A stretch of DNA of 64,000 nucleotides, from assembly GCA_037447605.1 (NCBI GenBank), contig CM074807.1:733823-797822 (forward strand), written 5' to 3'. The stretch is from Zygnema circumcarinatum (lineage: Eukaryota > Streptophyta > Zygnematophyceae > Zygnematales > Zygnemataceae). The notes below the pieces were generated by a model that did not search any database, was not told the origin of the DNA, and saw nothing but the letters and a program-made list of their open reading frames with translations. Below, piece by piece: positions 34,757 through 45,348 of this stretch. The translations under genes and the position numbers were made by a program. Every line of letters begins with the position of its first letter. The stretch's first letter is position 1.

Positions 34757-36892
34757 TCAGTGCGCCAAGTGGAAGGAGACCCCAAGAGCCTGCCGCTCCC
34801 CCCGGGCCATTTGCCGCATGCCGTGGCGCAGTCCGACCTTGGCCAGCGGGCCCTCCCCATTGGCCCGCAGTCTGAGCACATGATTGGAGCAGAAGAGGAC
34901 CACGTCCTGTTGCGAGACCCCTCAGAATGCGCCGTTCAACTCTCTTTATTCCAAAAGAAAAGGAAGGGACAATTAAACAAAACGAGGAGGTTTCTAGAGG
35001 CACTAGTGCAGCATGCAAGTGGTTTAGGGAGGGGAGGGGGAGGGGGAGGGGGAGGGGGAGGGGAGGGGGAGGGGGGGGAGGGGGAGGGGGAGGGGGGAGG
35101 GGGAGGGGGAGGGGGAGGGGAGGGGGAGGGGGAGGGGGAGGGGGAGGGGGAGGGGGAGGGGGAGGGGGGAGGGCGAGGGGGAGGGGGAGGGGGAGGGGGA
35201 GGGGGAGGGGGAGGGGGAGGGGGAGGGGGAGGGGAGGGGGAGGGGGAGGGGGAGGGGGAGGGGGAGGGGGAGGGGGAGGGGGAGGGGGAGGGGGAGGGGG
35301 AGGGGGAGGGGGAGGGGAGAGAGATCTCATCATCCCTAACAGCGAGCTTTCCACGATATTTCTGTGGGGAAGTTAATAGTTCAAGGAAGCCTGAAAGCTA
35401 TCAAATTTTAGGGTTTTCGAAGTAGAAGTTTGGCGCACTCACTCCCATGCTTGCTGGAATGTCGACCGCCGTGTTGGGACCTCCAGGAGGGCCCTCCTCT
35501 TCCACAAAAAAGTCGCCACCCTGAAGAGGAGGCCCCTCTATGTCATGCAACGAAAGCAAAAACTCAGACTTAAGGGCTAAGGCTTCTCCGGCGGCTTTTC
35601 AGTTGATTCTCGAAAGTTGTACCCTTCTCTAGGAAGGGAAAACGGGCGAAAGCGCTTCAGGTGTGAGATTTTACTCCTTGCCAAAACGAGTCTATTTTAA
35701 GGAAATCAATGCCTTTCAGAACATAGGGAAGGAACGAGAGGGGAAAGGGTACGAAGCGGGAGTGGGAAAGGGCGGGGGAGGGGACGAGGGAGAGGGAGAG
35801 GGAGAGGGAAAGGGAGAGGGAGGGGGAGGAAGAGAGGGAGTGGGAGAGGGGGAGAGTCCTCACGTCGAATTCAATCCCTCTTTGAGACAACACCACCAAT
35901 GCTTGGAATGGGAACCAAACTCTGCCGTAGATATCTCGATGAGGTAAATTTTGACCCCCTTCGCTGTAACACAAGTATATTGTCGAAGGCCTGCTTTGAT
36001 TGCTTTTTCGACACTCCTCCCAAAATTCCTCTAAGGAGGAAGGATAGTCATAGCCCTTCAACCCTCTCCCACCACTCTCCCTGCTCTCCTCGTCCTCTAT
36101 CTCTGCATCTACCTCCACACCCCTACTTACACTATTCCGAATCTTTGAGGTTTTTAGCATTTTGGAGGTTTCTAGGGTTCCCGAAATTCCTACTTCTGAA
36201 GTTTTTTCCCTCTCTATGTCTCTCCCTCCTTCTCCTTCTCCTCCTGCCAATCTTATTGCCGGCTCTTCTCCGTTTCCATCGAAAGTAGATTCAAACCTGT
36301 CCCCATCATGTTCCACTGTTGTTGCCCACCTCCCTGACCTAACGGAACTGGCAACTGATTTCAACTTCAAATAGAAACAATCCCTCAGAGTTTGAGCAAC
36401 TTCAGGAAGAGGTTCACAAAAGTAGTGATATCTCCCAAACCCTCCCCCATATCGACTCATCTCAACCGTCCGATCAAATCTCCACTTTGTGTCCAAGATT
36501 TCTAGTGTTTTAGGGTCTTCCTGAAGTTTTTGAGTTTTGGCCTTTTTGGCTCTTGATGGATTATTAGAGTTTGGGTTACCTCTCCGATCTCTCCCTTCTT
36601 CCTCTCTCTCTCTCATCTCCTTCGCTGCTTCACTTGCTGCAGCCCTTATCTCCGAAACTTCTCTCAAGTTAAGAAATCCTTTAAGATGTACGACTCCTCT
36701 TTCTTGTAAGGTCCAAATAACATCGTTCCATGCAATTTCATTTATTCTGCTTTTCAAATCCTTTGAATTTTCAGTATTTTCCCAAAGTTGAATAGGGAGA
36801 GGTGAAGGCCATGGGGGTGCTGGCAAGGGGCCGGCATCGAGGTGTCTGAAATTCCGTACAGATGCCGAAATTAGGGTTTCAAGAGGCTCCAC
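34757..36892 (-). CDS. 2OG-Fe(II) oxygenase of the bacterial Oxygenase-NA (PF09859) type
   Basis: Exons 36892-35864, 35520-35443 and 34906-34757 join in phase to about 419 codons. The fold is recognisable from [20 protein letters not shown], then [19 protein letters not shown] and [15 protein letters not shown], then [20 protein letters not shown]. The iron site is HxD in [19 protein letters not shown], followed by [19 protein letters not shown] (across intron 1), IPASMGDVVLF (across intron 2) and [20 protein letters not shown]. This is the pattern of PF09859, annotated in bacteria as an oxygenase acting on damaged DNA. A charged low-complexity insert of about 90 aa interrupts the middle. No ATG is found in frame at the 5' end; the open frame begins at a GTG. 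A tiny intron (donor near 36894) from the ATG at about 36915, or an upstream exon, may supply the start. Intron 2 contains a (GGGGGA)n tract of about 290 bp. Confidence 0.83.
35027..35320. repeat. (GGGGGA)n microsatellite inside an oxygenase intron
   Basis: About 290 bp of GGGGGA hexamers with a few GGGGA units. On the sense strand of the gene it reads as a polypyrimidine TCCCCC tract. It has strong G-quadruplex potential on the plus strand. Confidence 0.97.
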
Positions 36893-37145
36893 CCGTGACG
36901 GCTGTCACGCTCCATGGCACCAAAACAGGGGTCACATCACATGCAGTCCCTCCCTCCCTCCCTCCCTCCCTCCATGATCATGCTCTTACTTTCTCTCTCC
37001 TCTCCTTAGGAATCCATTTTAGAAGGAAACATAGGAGAGTAACAGGAGGGGTTCAGAGTACAGATTTATCTGAAGGGAAGTTACTCTACAATTCAAAAGT
37101 GTGCTGACAATGAAAGCTGTGATGAAATTTTCTTGTCTTTAAATC

Positions 37146-38411
37146 CTAAACTTTTGGCTTGTTCACCTCAAATTTGAGAGCTCGCGTGTCCTGGGCTTCC
37201 ACATATATGCGGTTTCCTCCCCTTCCGTAATAACCAACAAATGGACGGCCTATTCTCTCAGACCATTTTGCCACACTCTCTCCAACTGCAGGCCGAGCGT
37301 TTTCTTTCCGCAGTCTTGAAATCTGCGACAACGCCAACAAGGAAAATTAGCCCAATTGAATTAAGAACCTGTTTCATTGCTCAAATATCCTCGAAACTTA
37401 GCCAGTTGTCTGTTAAAGTTCGATTCAAGAATGTTTGAGATTCGTACTTGTTCTTTTGCACGACGAACATCCTTCGCCAACCCACCATCTGAAGCCACCA
37501 CTCGGTGCCATGGAACGGCAGTTTCAGTCGCAGGGCATGCTGCAACTTCTCTCCCAACTGCTCGAGCTGCCCCTGGAACTCCGGCCATGGCGGACACTTC
37601 CAGGAAGCTGCGCGTCTCTCCTGCATGGTAATGCATGCACAGGCATGGGGTCCCTCTCCCTCTTCCTCTCCCTCTCCCTCTCCCTCTCCCTCTCCCTCTA
37701 TGCATCAATTTGCATCTGACATCTCTCTATCTATATCAAAGGCACAAAGGCTCAAACAGTGGCGGACCTACATTTACGAGTTTGGGGGCTTTGGGGGCTA
37801 AGCCTCCCCTGAGACTTTTAAAAATTCAAATTTGTTTATTTTATCGTATGCATTTTATGCTGAAAGAGGGCTTAGCCCACCTTCAAAATGAGCTTAGCCC
37901 CCACCCCCCCCCCCCCCCGGGAAGGGGCTCAAAGGAAGGACTACGCACATAGTGGGTACTTAGTCGGCACCTCCAAAAAAACTTTAAGAATGTGTCGTAG
38001 CCCTGTTTGAATCGCAAGCGTGCACAGATTTGCTGACCAACCTTCAGGTATTTGAAGAACAGCACTTAAAATTCGAGACACTTTCCCTTTCTCCATGCGT
38101 GTAACCTCGGGTTGAGCACCGCCGCTCTCACTGGAAAAAATTCGCTTCACTTGGACCTCTCCTTCGCTTCCTCCGAGACCGTCACAATTGGCTTTCTGCC
38201 TTCTTCTAACATTAGGGTTCGTGCATTTCCTCCCACGACCTAATAATGTTTTAGAAAGCGATGATGATGATAACGCCGCCGGCGCTTGCAAGCGCAAACT
38301 ATGTGCTTCAATGCGAGGTTTCCTCCCTTTGAGCCTTGAATTTCCAGGGGAGCTGAGGCGGCCCTGAACCCTAATATTGTAAATGCTGCAGCATGCAGGA
38401 ATTGCTCTCAT
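37146..38411 (-). CDS. Alkyltransferase-like protein (ATL; MGMT-like lacking the acceptor Cys)
   Basis: Exons 38411-38042, 37620-37448 and 37322-37146 give 239 aa with closed phases. The first roughly 100 residues are Arg/Ser-rich with few acidic residues and could be an organellar targeting peptide. The domain begins VSRILSAVLQIPEGETRSFL, then EVSAMAGVPGAARAVGREVA, then ETAVPWHRVVASDGGLA, then ENARPAVGESVAKWSERIG and VGYYGRGG. In O6-alkylguanine-DNA alkyltransferases the corresponding motif is PCHRV. Here Cys is Trp (about residue 161), which defines the ATL family: proteins that bind and flip O6-alkylguanine without repairing it and hand the lesion to nucleotide excision repair. The stop lies only about 250 bp ahead of the oxygenase on the same strand. 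The first Met is uncertain. Confidence 0.88.
37880..37945. repeat. Poly-C run and repeated GCTTAGCCC in the ATL intron
   Basis: GGCTTAGCCC motifs and a run of about 15 C lie in the first ATL intron. Confidence 0.7.
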
Positions 38412-38564
38412 TAGAGCCCGCAAACAAGCGCCGATAAAGCCCTGCAGTTTTCTTTCCCCTTTTTTCTTTTTTTCTGGATTTTCTCTTGCAAGTGCATTCC
38501 GAGAGGGAAAATGGCATTTGGCATTGGGCGCCTTCACTCCCTGCTTGGGAGTCACATACCGATA

Positions 38565-38710
38565 TTATAATGATAATTCGTTATATCGAGGTACGATATA
38601 CCAATATTTTCGATATGATATCGTAATATGGATATATCGTATCGCATTGTAACTGAATACAATACAATATGATACGATACAATAAGAAACGACACGCTAC
38701 TGTACGTGTA
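38565..38710. repeat. ATACGATAC/ATATCG-type AT-rich satellite patch
   Basis: Overlapping ATATCG, GATACGATAC and AATACAATAC motifs separate the divergent ATL and SDH7 genes. Similar patches occur at 26660-27140 and 52650-52780. Confidence 0.7.
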
Positions 38711-38776
38711 GTTCGTACCTTGAAGATGATGCGAGCCCTAACCCGAATAGCGCCCTACGGCCTCTTCAGCGTCCGT

Positions 38777-38812
38777 CCTAACCCTAACCCTAATCCTAAC
38801 CCTAACCCTAAG
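38777..38812. repeat. Interstitial telomere-like (CCCTAA)n in the SDH7 leader
   Basis: Five or six CCTAAC/CCTAAT units in tandem lie about 10 bp before the SDH7 ATG. They are hexameric (TTAGGG type), unlike the TTTAGGG tract at 49428-49486. Confidence 0.85.
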
Positions 38813-38822
38813 GTGAGCAGCC

Positions 38823-40105
38823 ATGGCGGCTCTGGGCCGCGCTGTGAGGGCCGTCTTCCCTGCAGGGACACGTGGCATCTCGTCCACGCGTGCTGTTCTT
38901 GCGAAGGCGCCCCTCGGTGCGCGGGAGAAGGCGGTACGTGCAGACATGCTCGCTCTCTCTCTCGCGCCCTCTGAATGTTTAATTCCGTGCATTTTGCTTC
39001 GCATGTCTTTGCAAAGATTCTGGATTATGCACAGGCTATTGCACTTTTTTCCTTAGTAGTGGATGCGTTCCTTCCACTCAGTTCCTGCAATCGTGAATCA
39101 AATGTTGCCTTTTTCGAAATGACTTTCAGACACCTTTTTTATGTTTTTACGTGAAGGTCGGATCACAGGTTTAAGGACTGAGGGGTTCCAGACTGTCAGC
39201 GTGCACTTTCAGCATTTTAGAATTGCAGGGATTCGCTGAGATAGAGACTTGATGAGATGCATGTCATACGCCTTTCTTTTTCTATCATTCCTACCTTTTA
39301 AGTTTTGTGGACTTAAAAGTCCAAAAATAAAAGGTAAAAGGCCTTTTCTTTTCTTTTCTTTTCTTTTCTCTGTTGAGGGTACACCTTGTGACCTTGAAAT
39401 GCCATTTCCTACTGACTTCACTTTCTGCTGACTTTGCTGCAGCTTTTGGAAGATGATCCTGCTCTGAGCCATTTCAAGTCCCAAAAAGGAGCTATAGCTG
39501 CAACGAACTTCGTTGGAAGCTTGGTTTTGGTCGCTGTAACTGCCGGTAAGCAGCTGTGCTTCCTTCACCTTCATCTGCAACCGATCCGAGTCTGAACTGA
39601 TTTGACTATTTTCTTTGCTTATCCGACATTGCAAGGGCATTCATTTTGGACCTTGAGCGGAAGGGCACTTTAATTATTAACCGTAACTTGTTTTTCCTGA
39701 TCTGATGATAGTTTATACTCGTTGTAATGAATGCCTCACTCTCTGCTATCAGTAGGTTAAGCTCAGTCCTTTTTCTTAATTTTTTGCGAGAGTGAGTATG
39801 TGTCCTGCGAAGGATCAAATGAAGGCATGGTATGGCTTGAATGCCCCGATGAAGTATTGGAATTGGAAAGACCGGAAGTCAGCTTGGCCTTCGTTTCTGC
39901 TTAAATTGTACCTCATTCAGATGCATGAGCCATTTTGAGAGTGCTCTTGAAGCTACTTTCGTGAATATCTTCTTTGAAACGTTCACTAAAGCATGTCTGT
40001 GGCTTTCACCTTCCTTTCTAACTGATTTTTTACTTGCGTTTTTGAGCAGCTGCTACAGCGGACATATTATATAAGGCCAACGAGGCGTGGAAGTCGAGCA
40101 GCTGA
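38823..40105 (+). CDS. SDH7: Mitochondrial succinate dehydrogenase subunit 7 (plant-specific complex II subunit)
   Basis: Exons 38823-38933, 39443-39545 and 40050-40105 encode 89 aa. The ATG lies in GCCATGG. The N-terminus (MAALGRAVRAVFPAGTRGIS) is Arg/Ala/Ser-rich and fits a mitochondrial presequence. The conserved core GAREKALLEDDPALSHFKSQ matches the plant SDH7 pattern (REKALL.EDPAL..FKS.K). A single membrane helix (NFVGSLVLVAVTAGAATADI) and a short charged tail follow. SDH7 is a small accessory anchor of plant complex II. Identification rests on the short core and the topology, so some doubt remains. It is head to head with the ATL gene, separated by about 400 bp. Confidence 0.72.
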
Positions 40106-42132
40106 AACACTTGAACTGTTGGTTTGAAGTTCAAGAGCTCTGCCATTGTCGGTGGCCTCACAATTTTTGGCTATTCTTGGTGTTATTGTCATCGGTAACA
40201 ACCGATGGGAGGGAGAGAGAGGGAGAGGGGAGGGAGGGAGGGAGAGGGGCAGGGGTGGGGGGAGTGGGAGGGGGGGGGAAAGGGAGGGGTGGAAGGGGAG
40301 TGTTTGCGTGCGTTAAGGTGCTCGAATTCAAATGCTGTCCATACAAATGGTGGACCAATTTGCTGCGGGAGAGGCCATCCTGCAACGATGGATGGTTGTC
40401 ATGCGGTGGATGGCTGCCCAGTGCTGATTGCGCCATGTACAGAGAGAGAGAAAAGGGGAGGACTGCTCCTGCATGTGGAGCCATACAGACTGTGACCGTG
40501 TCTGCGCCTTCAATGCAAAGGCATTATTCAGCTTCAGCACGTGTTGGGCGGACATGCGAACATGGGTCATATCTGTGGGCGTGGAAAGTTGTTGTTCTTC
40601 ATGTTTTTTGTTTGCAAAGGCTCTTGTTGCATGCATGCGTGCATGCATGCATGGATGGCACACATGCATGCATGGATGCACATATGCTACACATGCATCC
40701 TTTCGAGCAACAACATGGTGCTGCATCCGAGTGCAGAATGGCGCAAAAGGACCCAACGGGGGCATGACGCTTCAGCTCCATCGGACGGCTCATGCGGCTG
40801 CAAACAAATCGGACGGCGTCCAGCGCTGCGGATAGATCGGACGGTCGCCATCCATCTCCGGTCACATCGGACGGCGCAGGGCCACTCTGTACCCGGCCTC
40901 CATTTCTCATCCATCCGTGGATCTGCGTGACACATCCGGCCCCATGCGCGCATGCATTTTTTTTCAGCCGTCGATGGCATGCGTGCGTGATAAGTACCGT
41001 TCCTGCACCGTCAGATGCTGCTGGTGCTATGGACAGTGCAGATGCCACCCTCTTATCACGGAACCCCCCTGCGCCGTTGGATGAATTGGCACAAATGGTT
41101 GGTCGCTTTGACACGTGCTGTCGATCAAACGCCCAATTCCGCATCGTCACGTGGCACTCCTCCGTCGCCAATCCCCGCAGATCTCTCCGCGATCGTCGGA
41201 GCGGCGCAGGGCCCGCCACGCGGCGCCGCGCCACCGTTACACGACAAACCAAGCCGTCTGACACGCGCGTTTTGTGGTCGGCTGTCGGTCCGAACCTGCA
41301 GTCAGGCACCTCCAATGCCGGCCTGCCACGTGTCCAAAGTTGTCGACGAGGTAAATCGCCATTGGAGGAGACTGGCCATTTTGAATTTTTTTTTTTCCCG
41401 CGTCATGGACCGACCCATGCACATAGATGCATACATGCATGCGCATGGCTCTCAACATGGCTCCATCATTTGCAAGGGTTGCTAAGCGCTTCATAGCATT
41501 GAAGGGTTTAATGAGGGTTTAAGGTTTGAAATTAGGGTTTAGGGTTTTACGAAGAGTAGAGTAATCAGAAGAAGCATTTCGCTTTGCTTATTACATCGAG
41601 ACATGCACGTTCGACATGCTCTCTAGGAAACAAGAAACCCTAAAACTTTTAAAGCCCCCCCTCCCTCCCTCCCTCCCTCCCTCCCTCCCTCCCACTACCT
41701 CGCACTACCTGCCTGCCTGCCTGCCCTCAATGGCCTCCAGTGAGCTCCAACGAATGATAAACGAATACCTTACCTCGCCAGATGAATTCAAATAAAAAAT
41801 ACGGTCCAAATCTTCCACGAAGCAGCGTGCCTACCAACCGCAAAGAATAGAGAAAGCCAACCCTAAAAACTTGCAATCCTGAAAACTCCTGCACTCTAAA
41901 AAGCCCTAAAAAACCCTAAAAAACTGCAGCATATCTCCGCGATTATTTCACTTTTCTTCACTCCCCAGTAGCAGCTTCAGAGCTGTCACCAGGTCGACCT
42001 AAAAACCCAGAAAAGAGGGCCTTCAAATTTTGGCCTGCTGGTGGGTTCAGACATCGCCAGGAGTCAGTAAATATTCCGTTTCTGAAACCCCGCGGGTTAG
42101 GGAGGAAGCTCTGAACCCCTTTTTGGGTTCAA
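40106..42132. promoter_or_regulatory. 2-kb spacer rich in repeated cis-like motifs
   Basis: Overlapping long frames on both strands are compositional. It holds CATG/RY repeats (40631-40690), four ATCGGACGG motifs at about 28-bp spacing (40780, 40808, 40836, 40866), CACGTGGCA (about 41140), CCACGTGTCC (about 41330) and CGCCATTGG (about 41358). Telo-box-like AAACCCTAA/TAGGGTTT occurs at about 41510-41645 and a (TCCC)n tract at 41657-41693. Confidence 0.5.
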
Positions 42133-44399
42133 TTACCAACGCAGGCCAATGAAGCGCCCCAAAAGCTCCAATCTGCACACGAAGGAAACATTTCCTCCTT
42201 TAAACAGTGATAGAACCCGACGAAGTCTTCTTCTCACGCAATCTAATCTCACTGCTCTTCTCTCGCTCTCTCCCTCTTTCTCTGTCTCTCTCTCTCTCCC
42301 TCTCTCTCCCTCTCTCTCTCTCTCTCTTTCTCTGTCTCTCTCTCCATTTCTCTCTCTCCCTCTCTCTCTCTTTCTGTCTCTCTCCCTCATTCTCTCTCCC
42401 TCTCTCTCTCTCTCTCTCACCGTGACTCAGGCGGGTCCAGCTGCAACCCATAGTGTTGAAGAAGCGGCGCCAACGCCTCCGGAGAGAGGTCCAAAAAGTC
42501 CTTCCGAGTTGCAGGAAAGCTCTCGGGGATGATCCCACTGTCTGAGGGGAGAGGGACGAGAGAGTCTCCTTCATACACGGTCGCCAAATTCATCAGCCGC
42601 GCCTGCTGCTGCGCATCCCTGGAACAAAACTCAAATCCAAACTTCAGCATTTGCATGTAGGTGTACACACCCCCTAGTATAATCTTTATCTTTTCGTTAT
42701 TCCCAAAAACACACATAAACAAATCAATAGGAAGGAGGTGAATGATCACTCACTTGTGCTGAATGAGAGCGCCAAGCTGGGCCAAACCCGCATGCAGGCC
42801 CGCGGAAAGCTCAGCCACTGCCTTCTGCAGTTCCTCCAATCCATGGCTGCCGGAGCATTCCGTCTGCACAGGCACCTGCTGAGCAGTCGCCAGCTGCTTC
42901 ACAGAGAATGCAATCCCCTGCACACTCAACTGCAGGGACTGCATTGAAGACTTCACTGCCGCCATGTCTGAGGAGTTTCGTCTGAGGAGGTTACTTTCTG
43001 CATCTCCGTCTGCAGTAGAGATTTGAGAGCCTTCTGAGGCAGATTTAGCAGGGAAGCGAGTCTGAGAAATGACGTTCTTCTCCTCAGAAACTCCGTTTTG
43101 GCCTGCACCTGGAGAGGGAGTGTTCCCACGCTTCAGAGTTACTGGACTCTCCAGCTGAACCCCTGAAGAAGGCGAAGCTCCCGCATCTTTCTCGCTTACT
43201 TCAGCTCCCCCTGGGCTACTTTCAGAGGGGGAGGGCTCTTTCAGTAGCTGCACTGATGTTAGCGGTGCATCAGCCGCCGGCTTCCGCTGCATCCCGGGCT
43301 GAAAATTTCGCCCCCTCGGCCTTCCGTCTACGCTAGTGCTCCTCGAGATGAAGGTGTCCATATGACCCAAGGCTATGGCTCCCCAGCGTATGGGAGTCTC
43401 TACCTTCTCCTTTGACTCTACCGCACCCTTCTTAACGCTCTGCTCGCTCGGTATTTCAAAGCTATCATCTCTCGAAACATGCTCTCCCTGACCCCCTCCC
43501 ACTGTCACGGGAGGCTCAGGAGACATCGTCCCACTCCCACTGGAGCTTCTGTCGAAGCCTCCACTGCCGGAGCTCTCTGCTTCCCTCAAATCTCCCAAAG
43601 ACCTTGAAGGCGCACCCATAGAGTAAGAGTAGGGGCCCCCTCCCGCTCCGCCTCCCACTCCCCCTGCGGTAGAGGGAGGCATTGCATGAGACTGTGCAGT
43701 ATGAGCCCCTGCCGGAGCCATTTCAGGAGAGTAAAGCTTCTGCCCTGAATCCTGCCACCCTGCATACCCCTGATAATGCATTTCCGAGGAGTAGGCTGCA
43801 CCGTATGCTCCCCCTGATGGATGCCCGGAATGATTTGAGCGGACTTCAGCAGGAAGTCCCCCGCTAGCAGGGTTCAGGGCCTCACCAGGGTAGCTGTCCC
43901 ACACGTGTGACGGCTCCAGCTGCCTGCCAGGCAGCGCGCTGTCGAGGCCACCCCGCCCAAACCCTAATCCACGACCTGCAGGAGCGCCTCCAAGATCGGC
44001 AGAGTTCAAGTACCCGTCCGGGCCCCAGCCAGGGGGGGGAGGGGGGTAAGGAGGGTAGGCGGACTCCTGCCAGTGCGCCACGTGTGCAGGGTCTCCGGGC
44101 GCCAGGTGGCTGCTTGTGAGAGGTGGAGGGGCTTGCGAGGGGGAGTCCGCGAGCACCTGCGCCGTCCAGACGTGGTCTCTGCGCTGATCAACGGTCGTGG
44201 GCGCGCCAGGTGGCAGCGCGGAGGGGTCGGGGGCGGAGGAGCGGGCCGAGGGCCCCGCCTGCGCGGGGGAGGAGGAGGAGCGCGAGAGCTCGGGCCCCAC
44301 GACGAGCTTCCCCACCGCGAACTTGTCAGCGCGGGAGGGGGCGCGGGCGGGCGCCTGCTGCGCGGAGGGGCTGACACGTGTCCTCTCGCGGGCCTGCAT
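42133..44399 (-). CDS. Unrecognised Ser/Pro/Gly-rich protein with C-terminal helical and SAP-like segment
   Basis: Exons 44399-42754, 42618-42421 and 42172-42133 give 627 aa. I do not recognise the family. Residues 1-350 are low-complexity (Ala/Ser/Pro then Gly/Ser/Tyr-rich, with PPYPPPPPGWG). Residues 350-500 are Ser/Lys/Glu-rich, with short ordered islands (ETPIRWGAIALGHMDTFI, SRSTSVDGRPRGRNFQPGMQ). The C-terminal part is helical: SSMQSLQLSVQGIAFSVKQL and LEELQKAVAELSAG, then FLDLSPEALAPLLQHYGLQL-DPPESRLELLGRF, which resembles a SAP-type helix-turn-helix. The last exon was added because exon 2 runs into CG|GTGAGA and a 40-nt exon restores a sensible ending; otherwise the protein stops after PPESR. 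A scaffold or nuclear role is a guess. Confidence 0.75.
42258..42419. repeat. (CT)n tract in the last intron of the 42-44 kb gene
   Basis: About 160 bp of imperfect CT dinucleotides, bounded by splice signals of the flanking exons. Confidence 0.95.
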
Positions 44400-44794
44400 G
44401 GCGGAGGGGCAAGAGGGAGACGGAGAGAGGGGAGAGAGCAGGAGAGAGAGCTCAGAGGGAGAGAGAGCAGAAGGAGAGAGCAGAGGGAGAGGCCGAATGG
44501 AGGGGAGCGGGGAGGGAGGGGACCAAGGGGAGAGAAGGGACCGACTGAGGGGTGTACGGTTCTGGTTGTACGAAACGTACACTGATGTACAGTACATTAC
44601 AGTACAGTACAGTAAGGCATAGTACGGTTCACAAAAAACAAAGTAAATGTACGGAGATAGTACGGCAGCGCTGGAGCCTTGTGGACCGTCGATTTGTCCG
44701 TGCCTGCCCACGTATGTGAGCCGTCATTCGAGAGTGTATGGACAGCCGACCAGTTTTTACACGTGTGAAGCTTTACCTCAACCTCAACCTTCCA

Positions 44795-44838
<44 letters not shown>

Positions 44839-45008
44839 CTCCTCCCCTCTCTGCCCTCTCTCTGCTTGGCCGTCTCCATAACAAGACATTCGAAGGGATT
44901 GAAGGGAGGGATAGAATAGGGCTCAGGATGGGTATTGGGATAAAGCTTGCTAGTGCCCACCAACATAGAGGATGATGTCACCCGCCGACAAAGCACAACA
45001 ACAATCAA

Positions 45009-45112
45009 GTCACAGTCACAGTCACAGTCATAGTCAGTCATAGTCATAGTCATAGTCATAGTCATAGTCATAGTCACAGTCATAGTCATAGTCATAGTCA
45101 TAGTCACAGTGA
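45009..45112. repeat. (CATAGT/CACAGT)n hexamer array
   Basis: About 17 tandem hexamers, mostly CATAGT with CACAGT variants and one shortened unit. Confidence 0.95.
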
Positions 45113-45207
45113 TAACATTGTGAGGGAAGTTCTCGTACATGCTGAACAATAGCACCACTCAAACTCTAGACCAAAGTGGTGGCAGGCAGCCTGCAGCCCT
45201 AAAAAGC

Positions 45208-45348
45208 TTACTGTACAATCTGCAGGTTCACCCCTTTCTCAAGTGAAATGCCTTTCCGAAACACCTTTAAAACAACAAACCCTAATTCCGACAAAACTTT
45301 CTGGACAAGCACCCTCTTACGAACCTCTGCTGGTCCACTCACACTCAT
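45208..45348 (-). CDS. Small open frame or exon of unknown function
   Basis: Forty-six residues from an ATG: MSVSGPAEVRKRVLVQKVLS then ELGFVVLKVFRKGISLEKGV. The composition is protein-like and amphipathic, unlike surrounding repeats, and an AAG|GTGTTT donor-like site lies inside. A nearby helix-like frame upstream (LMQAADRLVSLVFHAYG, about 45425-45480) might be another exon. I could not assemble a gene, and a chance ORF is quite possible. Confidence 0.2.
   Translation of the reverse strand: MSVSGPAEVRKRVLVQKVLSELGFVVLKVFRKGISLEKGVNLQIVQ

Noticed and set aside
34676-35425. Long open frames on both strands reading poly Gly-Glu / poly Pro-Leu
   Set aside because: They run through the (GGGGGA)n microsatellite, which lies inside an intron of the minus-strand oxygenase whose exons on either side join in phase.
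40599-41496. Overlapping 230-240 codon open frames on opposite strands
   Set aside because: Both contain repeated CATG and CGGACGG motifs, lack a family pattern, and are most simply GC-rich spacer.
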